From NCBI GenBank assembly GCA_019739225.1, contig JAHHDT010000001.1, forward strand, positions 620,001 through 684,000: a stretch of DNA of 64,000 bases. Direction: 5' to 3'. The notes beneath the pieces are model-generated. The model worked only from the letters and a program-made list of their open reading frames with translations. It searched no databases and was not told where the DNA came from. This DNA is from Aquamicrobium sp. (GTDB lineage Bacteria; Pseudomonadota; Alphaproteobacteria; Rhizobiales; Rhizobiaceae). Both the position numbers and the translations under genes were made by a program. Positions 44,621-51,726 of this stretch are shown in pieces; positions within the stretch are counted from its first letter, which is position 1, and every line of letters starts with the position of its first letter.

Positions 44621-45796
44621 ATGGACGCCGCAGCCGACGCCACCACGGGCCAGTTCGAGCTGAACGCCGACCAGCGCGCCATTCAGGAAATGACCGCGGG
44701 CTTCGCGGCCGAGCAGGTCGCACCCTACGCGCTCGACTGGGATCGGGAGCGCTTCTTCCCCTCCAAAGTGATCCGCGAAACCGGCGCGCTCGGCTTTGGC
44801 GGCATCTATATTCGGGAGGACGTCGGCGGTTCCGGCCTCGGCCGGCTTGACGCGGTTCTGATCTTCGAGGCGCTTGCGGCCGCCTGCCCCGGCTTCTCGT
44901 CGATGATCTCGATCCACAACATGGCGGCCTGGATGGTCGACATGTTCGGCTCCGACGAGCAGCGCCAGCGCCTGCTGCCCAAGATGACCTCGCTGGAATG
45001 GCTGGCGAGCTACTGCCTTACGGAACCCGGTTCCGGCTCGGACGCCGCCGCGCTGCGCACGAAGGCTACGCGCTCCGGCGGAAACGGCAGCGACTACGTG
45101 CTGAACGGCGCCAAGCAGTTCATTTCCGGCGCCGGCGATTCCGATGTCTACGTGGTGATGGCGCGCACCGGCGAGGACGGGCCGAAGGGTATCTCCACAC
45201 TGGTGGTGCCAAAGGATGCGCCGGGTCTTTCGTTCGGGCCCAGCGAAAGCAAGATGGGCTGGCACATGCAGCCGACCCGTCAGGTCATCTTCGAGGATTG
45301 CAAGGTACCGGCTGAAAACCTGCTGTCCGGCGAAGGCGCGGGTTTCAGGATCGCCATGGCCGGCCTCGACGGCGGTCGCCTCAACATCGCCGCCTGCTCG
45401 CTCGGCGGCGCGCAGGCCGCAACCGACAAGGCACTGGCCTATGCGGGCGAGCGGCAGGCGTTCGGCCAGTCGATCGACCGGTTCCAGGCACTCCAGTTCA
45501 AGCTCGCAGACATGGAAACCGACCTGCAGGCGTCCCGCATGCTGCTTTACGCGGCGGCCTCGAAGCTGGACCGCAAGGCACACGACGCGGGCAAATGGTC
45601 GGCTATGGCCAAGCGTTTCGTCACCGACGCCTGCTTCGACATCGCCAACGAGGCGTTGCAGATACACGGCGGCTACGGCTACCTGCACGAATATGGCGTC
45701 GAGAAGCTGGTGCGCGACCTCAGGGTGCACCAGATCCTCGAAGGCACCAACGAAATCATGCGCGTCATCATCGCGCGGCATCTGATTGGGAGATAA
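44621..45796 (+). CDS. Acyl-CoA dehydrogenase (isobutyryl-CoA type)
   Basis: This 391-residue flavoenzyme has the ACAD marks CLTEPGSGSDAAALRT, GAKQFISGAGDSDVYVVMART, and catalytic Glu in ILEGTNEIMRVIIARHL. Proximity to 3-hydroxyisobutyrate dehydrogenase (45909) points to isobutyryl-CoA oxidation in valine breakdown. GGGAGGAAG precedes ATG 44621. Short- or branched-chain relatives cannot be excluded. Confidence 0.87.
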   Translation: MDAAADATTGQFELNADQRAIQEMTAGFAAEQVAPYALDWDRERFFPSKVIRETGALGFGGIYIREDVGGSGLGRLDAVLIFEALAAACPGFSSMISIHNMAAWMVDMFGSDEQRQRLLPKMTSLEWLASYCLTEPGSGSDAAALRTKATRSGGNGSDYVLNGAKQFISGAGDSDVYVVMARTGEDGPKGISTLVVPKDAPGLSFGPSESKMGWHMQPTRQVIFEDCKVPAENLLSGEGAGFRIAMAGLDGGRLNIAACSLGGAQAATDKALAYAGERQAFGQSIDRFQALQFKLADMETDLQASRMLLYAAASKLDRKAHDAGKWSAMAKRFVTDACFDIANEALQIHGGYGYLHEYGVEKLVRDLRVHQILEGTNEIMRVIIARHLIGR

Positions 45797-45800
45797 GGCA

Positions 45801-45896
45801 GTAGGGAATTAGGGCAGTAGGGCAATGAGGAGCACGTCCTGCCGCCGGTTTCCCTCCCTACTGCCTTACTGCCCTATTCCCCTACCGCCCTAATTC
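45801..45896. repeat. Imperfect inverted repeat built from GTAGGGAATTAGGGCA units
   Basis: Left part 45801-45830 has repeated GCAGTAGGG and AATTAGGG units. The right part, about 45852-45896, has their complements (CTACTGCC, CTACTGCCCTA-like, ACCGCCCTAATT). The two can fold into a long imperfect hairpin between the acyl-CoA dehydrogenase and mmsB genes. It looks like a short interspersed repeat. Confidence 0.7.
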
Positions 45897-45908
45897 CGGA
45901 GGAAATCC

Positions 45909-46793
45909 ATGACCACCATCGCATTCATCGGGCTCGGCAACATGGGCAATCCCATGGCCGCCAATCTGGTCAAGGCTGGACATCAGGTGCGCGGCTTCGA
46001 CCTCGTCGCCGACAATCTGACGGCGGCCGCAGCAAACGGCGTTGCGGTCGCCGACAACGCCACGGCAGCGGTCGACGGCGCGGAGGTCGTCGTGACCATG
46101 CTGCCGGCCGGCAAGCACGTGCTGGCGGTCTACGGTGACATCGTCGCGGCAGCGGGCAAGGGCACGTTGTTCATCGATTCTTCCACCATCGACGTCGATT
46201 CAGCGCGCAAGGCGCACGCGATTGCAGGCGAGGCAGGCATGCTCTCCATCGACGCGCCGGTTTCGGGCGGCGTCGGCGGCGCGGAGGCAGGCACCCTCAC
46301 CTTCATGGCTGGCGGATCGAAGGAAGCCTTTGCCAAGTGCGAACCGATCCTGCGGCCGATGGCGGGCAAGGTCGTCCATTGCGGCGACGCGGGCGCGGGC
46401 CAGGCAGCGAAGATCTGCAACAACATGATCCTCGGCATCTCGATGATCGGCGTCGGCGAGGCGTTCGTACTGGCGGAAAAGCTCGGCCTGTCGCATCAGG
46501 CGCTTTTCGACGTTGCGTCGACCTCCTCGGGCCAGTGCTGGTCGCTGACGACCTACTGCCCCGTGCCCGGCCCAGTGCCCACCTCGCCTGCCAACCGCGA
46601 CTACAAGCCCGGTTTCGCGGCAGCGTTGATGCTGAAGGACCTGAAGCTCGCGCAGGAGGCCGCGCAATCCGCCGGGGCTGTCACACCGCTTGGCGCGGAA
46701 GCAGCACAGCTTTATGCCCTGTTCGACGCCATGGGCCATGGCGGCACCGACTTTTCCGGCATCGTGAAGTTCCTACGCGGCGACGTAGCGTAA
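45909..46793 (+). CDS. mmsB: 3-Hydroxyisobutyrate dehydrogenase
   Basis: This 294-residue NAD-dependent enzyme starts with the dinucleotide motif IAFIGLGNMGNPMAANLVKAGH. It has DAPVSGGVGGAEAGTLTFMAGG and the catalytic Lys in GAGQAAKICNNMILG. It oxidises 3-hydroxyisobutyrate to methylmalonate semialdehyde in valine degradation. GGAGGAAAT precedes ATG 45909. Confidence 0.93.
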   Translation: MTTIAFIGLGNMGNPMAANLVKAGHQVRGFDLVADNLTAAAANGVAVADNATAAVDGAEVVVTMLPAGKHVLAVYGDIVAAAGKGTLFIDSSTIDVDSARKAHAIAGEAGMLSIDAPVSGGVGGAEAGTLTFMAGGSKEAFAKCEPILRPMAGKVVHCGDAGAGQAAKICNNMILGISMIGVGEAFVLAEKLGLSHQALFDVASTSSGQCWSLTTYCPVPGPVPTSPANRDYKPGFAAALMLKDLKLAQEAAQSAGAVTPLGAEAAQLYALFDAMGHGGTDFSGIVKFLRGDVA

Positions 46794-46860
46794 CCGCCAT
46801 CCGCGAGAAACTTGCGGGACGCGTTCAAAAAAAACGCCTGATTCAGATTTGCTTAAGGTC

Positions 46861-47046
46861 TCGATAACCCGGCGGTAACGATGTCTGTGTAGAACAGACA
46901 ACGAGGCGGTCATCGCAGCCGCCCCACGCTCCGGATCAGGTATCGCGTACCGGAGCTGTCAGTTTCGCTAGTATCGAGTCCGCGAAGCGCCATGCGTATG
47001 TTTGGCAAGACCGCGTTTCTCCCCGCCTGGAGAGCGCGGTTTTTGC
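46861..47046 (+). ncRNA. Candidate structured small RNA with terminator
   Basis: The non-coding stretch after mmsB holds three hairpins in a row: GTCTGT/ACAGAC at 46883-46899, CTCCGG/CCGGAG at 46929-46955, and the terminator at 47010-47044. The T-run shows transcription on the plus strand. No convincing open frame is present. It may be an independent sRNA or a structured mmsB 3' UTR. Confidence 0.4.
47010..47044 (+). terminator. Rho-independent terminator
   Basis: The stem ACCGCG/CGCGGT, with an inner TTTCTCC/GGAGAG, is followed by TTTTT at 47040-47044. It ends plus-strand transcription before the convergent gene at 47057. Confidence 0.75.
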
Positions 47047-47056
47047 TGTGCGTGGC

Positions 47057-47413
47057 CTAGCCGCGCTTGAGCCGGTTGTAGTTGGCCCTGACACGCTTTC
47101 CCGATGGCTTGAGCGCGGCATGAACGGCGCGTTCCATCGCCACGCCATTGAGCAGCGACGGCGTACGGCCCGATGCAAGCTCCATCCAGAAGTTCGACGC
47201 GGACCAGAACAGCGACATCTGGGCCGCGACAGCGCCTTCCATGACAGCGGCAGCCTTTTCGGTGGTCGCGCGCACCGTCTCCACACGCCACGGGTTTGCA
47301 TCCTGCGCTTCCATGGCAAGGAGCGGTGTGCGCATTGCCGCCACGGCCGGAGCCAGCATCAGGCTGCCGGCAAGCGCACCCGCAGCGCGTTTGGATTTAC
47401 GTGATCTCGCCAT
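47057..47413 (-). CDS. Small protein of unknown function, weakly phasin-like
   Basis: This 118-residue protein has a basic start (MARSRKSKRAAGALAG) and then amphipathic helices (ATTEKAAAVMEGAVAAQMSLFWSASNFWMELASG). The middle resembles the helical part of phasins that coat polyhydroxybutyrate granules, but the match is weak and I do not claim it. ATG 47413 is preferred over an upstream start at 47452. Confidence 0.65.
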   Translation of the reverse strand: MARSRKSKRAAGALAGSLMLAPAVAAMRTPLLAMEAQDANPWRVETVRATTEKAAAVMEGAVAAQMSLFWSASNFWMELASGRTPSLLNGVAMERAVHAALKPSGKRVRANYNRLKRG

Positions 47414-47502
47414 CTGATGCCCCGCATCGAAGAGGACTCTCTCCGCTGGCACCGATGTGTACTCTCACCACATGCACCGCGATAGCCCCTGGCCGAGATT
47501 AC

Positions 47503-47910
47503 TCAGCGAGGCTCGAATTGTTGATCGACCGGCGGCCGCAGCCCGTTGGCCAGCCGGTTGGTCTCGTTCGCCATCCCGACCACGGCCATGAGTTCCATAA
47601 GTTGCGCATCCGTCATGCCCTTGGCGCGGGCAGACGCGGTGTGCGAATAAGTGCAGTATTCGCATCCGTTGGTGGCGGAGACGGCCACGTAGATCATCTC
47701 CTTCACCAGCGGATCGAGCGCGCCCGGCGCCATGACCGCCTTGATATCCTCCCATGTGCGCTTGAGAAGCGCGGGATCGTGCGCCAGCACCTTCCAGAAA
47801 TTGTTGATCCAGTCGGTGCCCCGCGTGCGCATGATGTCGTCATAGACCTCGCGCACGGCGGGCGGCGCGGCGTCGTATTCGACGAGCGGGACAAGAGGTT
47901 TGGCGGTCAT
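47503..47910 (-). CDS. AhpD/carboxymuconolactone-decarboxylase-family protein
   Basis: This 135-residue protein has the redox motif NGCEYCTYSHTASARAKGM (Cys83, Cys86, His90), typical of AhpD-like alkylhydroperoxidase proteins. It may reduce peroxides through the dithiol. It is 15 bp downstream of the aminotransferase gene, so the two probably share a transcript. Confidence 0.85.
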   Translation of the reverse strand: MTAKPLVPLVEYDAAPPAVREVYDDIMRTRGTDWINNFWKVLAHDPALLKRTWEDIKAVMAPGALDPLVKEMIYVAVSATNGCEYCTYSHTASARAKGMTDAQLMELMAVVGMANETNRLANGLRPPVDQQFEPR

Positions 47911-47925
47911 GGCAAAGTCCTTCCG

Positions 47926-49302
47926 CTATTTTCGCAGATCCGCTTCGGCAAGATCAAGCGCCTTGGCGATCCGGTCCGCCGCCATGTCGATCGTCGACCT
48001 GGTCCAGATCAGCGGCGGCGAGAGGATCATCGTATCACCCGTGGCCCGCAACATCATGCCGTTGGCGATCGCATGATCGCGTACGACGACGGCTGCCGCG
48101 CCATCGCCAGGGAAGCGCTCGCGCGTTTCCTTGTCCTTGACGATCTCGATGGCACCCATCAGGCCGATCGTGCGCACCTCGCCCACGATGCCGTGGCCCG
48201 CCAGGCGCTCCATCAGCGCCTTGCGGAAATAGGGACCGGTATCGTCCTTCACCCGCTCGATAAGGCCTTCCTTCTCGATGATTTCGAGATTGGCGAGCGC
48301 AACCGCGCAAGCAACCGGATGCCCGGAATAGGTATAGCCGTGATAGAACTCGCCGCCTTTTTCGATGACCGTCGATGCGATGCGGTCACCGACAAGCAGC
48401 GCCGATAGCGGCTGATAGCCTGACGTCAGCGCCTTGGCCGTGGTGATCGTGTCGGGCTCGATGCCCATCGACTGGGCGGCGAACCACGCGCCGGTCCTGC
48501 CGTAGCCGGTGATCACCTCGTCGAGCATCAGCAACACATCGTATTTGCGGCAGATGCGCTGAATTTCAGGCCAGTAGCTCGCCGGCGGAATCTTGACGCC
48601 GCCCGCGCCCATGACCGGCTCGCCTATGAAGGCGGCGACGTTTTGCGGCCCCGCCTCAAGGATAGCATCCTCGACCGATCGCGCAGCCCTGATGCCGAAA
48701 TCATGCTCGCTTTCGCCTGGCAGAGAGAGCTCGAAAGCATAGGGCGCCATGGCGTGGACTATGCCCGGCACCGGCGCGCCGAGCTGGCTATGCATGGCCG
48801 ACATGCCGCCGAGCGACGCGCCGGCAACCGTCGAGCCGTGATAAGCGTTTCTGCGCGAGACGATGATGGTCTTTTCCGGCTTGCCCTCCAGCGCCCAGTA
48901 ATGGCGGACCAGCCGCAAGGCGGTGTCGTTGGATTCGGAGCCGGACGAGCCGTAGAAGACCTGTTTGACGCCCGCCGGCGCGATCTCCGCAAGCTTGCGC
49001 GACAGAAGCACGGGCGTCGGGGTCGAGCAGCGGAAGAACGAGTTGTAGTAGGGCAACTCCTTCATTTGCGCATAGGCGGCCTCTGCCAGCTCGTGGCGGC
49101 CATAGCCGACATTGACGCACCACAGGCCAGCCATGCCATCGAGGAGCTCGTTGCCCTCGCTGTCGTAGATGAACGGCCCATCAGCGCGCGTGATGATGCG
49201 TGTGCCGGCGGCGCGCAGATCCTTGTGATCGGTGAAGGGGTGGAGATGATGCGCGCCATCGATCTCCTGAAGCTGCTTCAGGGAAAAATTCTGATAGGTC
49301 AT
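47926..49302 (-). CDS. Class III (omega) aminotransferase
   Basis: This 458-residue PLP enzyme has LMLDEVITGYGRTGAWFA and the Schiff-base Lys in ITTAKALTSGYQPLSA. It starts with LKQLQEIDGAHHLHPFTDHKDL, typical of putrescine/beta-alanine/taurine-pyruvate aminotransferases. The exact amine donor is not readable. It is co-directional with the AhpD-like gene downstream. Confidence 0.87.
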   Translation of the reverse strand: MTYQNFSLKQLQEIDGAHHLHPFTDHKDLRAAGTRIITRADGPFIYDSEGNELLDGMAGLWCVNVGYGRHELAEAAYAQMKELPYYNSFFRCSTPTPVLLSRKLAEIAPAGVKQVFYGSSGSESNDTALRLVRHYWALEGKPEKTIIVSRRNAYHGSTVAGASLGGMSAMHSQLGAPVPGIVHAMAPYAFELSLPGESEHDFGIRAARSVEDAILEAGPQNVAAFIGEPVMGAGGVKIPPASYWPEIQRICRKYDVLLMLDEVITGYGRTGAWFAAQSMGIEPDTITTAKALTSGYQPLSALLVGDRIASTVIEKGGEFYHGYTYSGHPVACAVALANLEIIEKEGLIERVKDDTGPYFRKALMERLAGHGIVGEVRTIGLMGAIEIVKDKETRERFPGDGAAAVVVRDHAIANGMMLRATGDTMILSPPLIWTRSTIDMAADRIAKALDLAEADLRK

Positions 49303-49609
49303 GGGTTTGGGAGCTCCGTTTGACTCGATCCGGCAACCGTTGCCGGGGCGATTTCAGACGGAATGCGGCGGCGAATAGCCTATCCGGGCGCACAGGCGCA
49401 GCAATTCGTCATGCCGCGTGCGCGTCGACGGTGTCATTGCCGCGAACGACATGGAATGCCTGCGTCGAATGCACTTCATGCTGCATTTCTAACGCGACTG
49501 ACGACGGCCGTACAAGAGTTTGTGAACGGGGAACACGGTTATCGGCCGGACGTTCCTACTACCGGCCGACCAACACCACCGGCCACGCTCCAAAGGAGGA
49601 GCAATTCTC
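49303..49609. other. Divergent intergenic region, 307 bp
   Basis: No gene is convincing here. A 17-bp near-perfect palindrome CCGGCAAC-C-GTTGCCGG lies at 49330-49346, close to the aminotransferase start, and may be an operator. An EcfG-type promoter lies at 49530-49554, facing right. Confidence 0.6.
49530..49554 (+). promoter_or_regulatory. EcfG-type (general stress sigma) promoter GGAAC-N16-CGTT
   Basis: GGAAC (49530-49534) and CGTT (49551-49554) are separated by exactly 16 bp, the consensus of alphaproteobacterial EcfG promoters. It is 56 bp upstream of ATG 49610, so the secreted-repeat protein should be part of the general stress response. Confidence 0.65.
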
Positions 49610-49987
49610 ATGAAAATCGTAGCATCGGCATTGACCGCCCTGTTCCTGGGCGTTGCAGCGGCGCACGCCGCGGAACCAGCCCAGGTCAAGACGGTGGGAA
49701 GCGAGCAGGTTTACACCGACTCCCACGGCATGACCCTCTACACATTCGACAAGGACGCGGCCGGAAAGTCCAATTGCGACGGTGACTGCGCCGCCAAATG
49801 GCCTCCGTTCCAGGCGAATGCCTCGGCAAAGGCCGAGGGAGACTGGACCCTCGTCAAGCGCAGCGATGGCGCCATGATGTGGGCCCTAAAGGGCAAGCCG
49901 CTCTACACCTATGCGGGCGACAAGAAAGCTGGAGAGATGAGCGGCGACGGCGTCGGTGGAAACTGGCACGCCGCGAAAGCCGGCTGA
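49610..49987 (+). CDS. Secreted COG4315-type repeat protein
   Basis: This 125-residue protein has a signal peptide (ALTALFLGVAAAHA). It has two copies of the small secreted repeat: YTDSHGMTLYTFDKD with CDGDCAAKWPPF, and MMWALKGKPLYTYAGDKKAGE. This family (lipoprotein-like, unknown function) is common in stress regulons. AAGGAGGAG precedes ATG 49610. It lacks a lipobox Cys at the cleavage site. Confidence 0.85.
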   Translation: MKIVASALTALFLGVAAAHAAEPAQVKTVGSEQVYTDSHGMTLYTFDKDAAGKSNCDGDCAAKWPPFQANASAKAEGDWTLVKRSDGAMMWALKGKPLYTYAGDKKAGEMSGDGVGGNWHAAKAG

Positions 49988-49997
49988 CGAACTCGAA

Positions 49998-50027
49998 GCT
50001 GCGGCGGCGGCATCCCGCCGCCGCAGC
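49998..50027 (+). terminator. Strong GC hairpin after the secreted-repeat gene
   Basis: A 13-bp perfect stem (GCTGCGGCGGCGG with its complement) has a 4-base loop CATC. There is no T-run, so it may stabilise mRNA more than terminate. Confidence 0.5.
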
Positions 50028-50121
50028 ATGTCGATTCCTTGGCCCTAGCTGTCGCAGCCTCCGCACTCCCCCGCTACGCGGTGGTCCAATATGCGTGTCG
50101 GATACCAACTTGGTGACATGC

Positions 50122-51696
50122 ATGACGGACACGACGCTGCCCAGCGAGGCAACCGTAGCTGACAGATCAAGGCGCGGCGGCAGGGCCGGCAAAAGAACCG
50201 GCGGCGGAGCGGCATTCGAGCAGCCTCCGTTCCGCCAGTTGCGCATTCCCTTCGCGCCAACGCAAATCGTCTCGGACGATGAGCTGGAATCGATCCACCT
50301 TGCTTCCCTCCGGGTTCTGAAGGAGATCGGCGTCGAGGTTCTGCACGAGGAAGCGCGCGCGATCATGAAGGCGCACGGGGCCGACGTTCTGCAGGGCACC
50401 GAGCGTGTGCGTTTCGATCCCGACATGATCCTCGAACTCGTGGGTCATGCGCCCTCTCAGTTCACGCTGCACGCCCGCAATCCGGATCACAATGTCGTCT
50501 TCGGCGGCGACAATCTCATCATCGCGATGATGGCGTCCGCCCCCAACGCTTCCGATCTCGACGGCGGACGGCGGCCCGGCAACCAGAATGACTATCGCAA
50601 TTTCCTGCGCCTCGCGCAGATGCACAACGTCATCAACATCACCGGCGGCTATCCCGTCGAACCGATCGACATCCATCCGTCCGTTCGACACCTCGAATGC
50701 GTGCGCGATCTCGCAGTGCTCACCGACAAGGTGTTTCACATCTATTCGCTCGGCAAGGAGCGTAACGTCGACGGCATCGAGATCGCGAGGCTTGCCCGCG
50801 GCATCTCTCGCGAGCAGCTTCTGGAGGAGCCGTCCGTCTTCACCATCATCAACACGAATTCGCCTCTGAAGCTCGATGTGCCGATGATGGAAGGCATCAT
50901 ACAGATGGCATCTGCCGGCCAGGCTGTGGTGGTGACGCCGTTCACGCTGTCGGGCGCGATGGCCCCGGTGACGATCGCCGGCGCGCTCGTGCAGCAGAAT
51001 GCCGAGGCACTCTCCGGCATCGCCTTCTCGCAGATGGTGCGAAAGGGGGCACCGGTCGCCTATGGCGGCTTCACCTCCAACGTGGATATGAAGTCCGGCG
51101 CACCTGCCTTTGGCACGCCGGAATACATGAAGGCGCAGATGGTCGGCGGCCAGCTCGCGCGCCGCTACGCCCTGCCCTACCGCACCTCGAACACCTGCGC
51201 GGCCAACACTGTCGACGCGCAGGCCGCCTACGAAAGCGTGTTTTCGCTGTGGGGCGCGATCCAGGGCGGCGGCAACATGATGATGCACGCGGCCGGCTGG
51301 CTCGAAGGCGGTCTGCGCTGCTCGTTCGAAAAGACCATCCTCGACATCGACCTCCTGCAGATGGTGTCGGAATTCCTGACCCCGCTCGATCTGTCGGAAG
51401 ACGCGCTTGCCGTGGACGCGATACGCGACGTGGGCCCAGGCGGCCATTTCTTCGGAACGCCGCACACCCAGAGCCGCTACCGCAACGCGTTCTATTCTCC
51501 GATCCTGTCCGACTGGCGCAATTTCGAGAGCTGGACCGAGGCCGGATCTCCGACCGCGATCGAGCGCGCCAATCGCGTCTGGAAAGAACGCCTCGCCACC
51601 TACGAAGCCCCACCGATGGACCCGGCCATCCGCGAGGCGCTGGACGACTTCGTCGACCGCCGCATCGCCGAAGGCGGCGCCCCGACGGATTTTTGA
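50122..51696 (+). CDS. MttB-family (trimethylamine methyltransferase-like) protein without pyrrolysine
   Basis: This 524-residue protein has the MttB-family barrel: LRVLKEIGVEVLHEEARAIM, NDYRNFLRLAQMHNVINITGGYPVEP, and TSNTCAANTVDAQAAYES. There is no in-frame TAG, so it is a non-Pyl member like the glycine betaine methyltransferase MtgB. Such enzymes move a methyl group from a quaternary amine to a corrinoid protein. No MttC-like corrinoid protein gene lies nearby. Its stop is 30 bp before the flavoprotein gene. Confidence 0.85.
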   Translation: MTDTTLPSEATVADRSRRGGRAGKRTGGGAAFEQPPFRQLRIPFAPTQIVSDDELESIHLASLRVLKEIGVEVLHEEARAIMKAHGADVLQGTERVRFDPDMILELVGHAPSQFTLHARNPDHNVVFGGDNLIIAMMASAPNASDLDGGRRPGNQNDYRNFLRLAQMHNVINITGGYPVEPIDIHPSVRHLECVRDLAVLTDKVFHIYSLGKERNVDGIEIARLARGISREQLLEEPSVFTIINTNSPLKLDVPMMEGIIQMASAGQAVVVTPFTLSGAMAPVTIAGALVQQNAEALSGIAFSQMVRKGAPVAYGGFTSNVDMKSGAPAFGTPEYMKAQMVGGQLARRYALPYRTSNTCAANTVDAQAAYESVFSLWGAIQGGGNMMMHAAGWLEGGLRCSFEKTILDIDLLQMVSEFLTPLDLSEDALAVDAIRDVGPGGHFFGTPHTQSRYRNAFYSPILSDWRNFESWTEAGSPTAIERANRVWKERLATYEAPPMDPAIREALDDFVDRRIAEGGAPTDF

Positions 51697-51726
51697 ATCA
51701 TTTCATTCGTTTACGGATCCATCTCC

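Noticed and set aside
44504-45781. Upstream extension of the DMSP-lyase-type frame across the acyl-CoA dehydrogenase gene
   Set aside because: The dehydrogenase on the plus strand has all family motifs; the lyase family length (about 200) fits ATG 44503.
44621-45796. DmdC (MMPA-CoA dehydrogenase) partner to the DMSP-lyase-type gene
   Set aside because: DmdC is a much longer acyl-CoA dehydrogenase (about 590 residues); this 391-residue enzyme and the adjacent mmsB fit valine breakdown better.
50122-51696. Pyrrolysine-type MttB
   Set aside because: No in-frame TAG occurs between start and stop, so it is the non-Pyl form.
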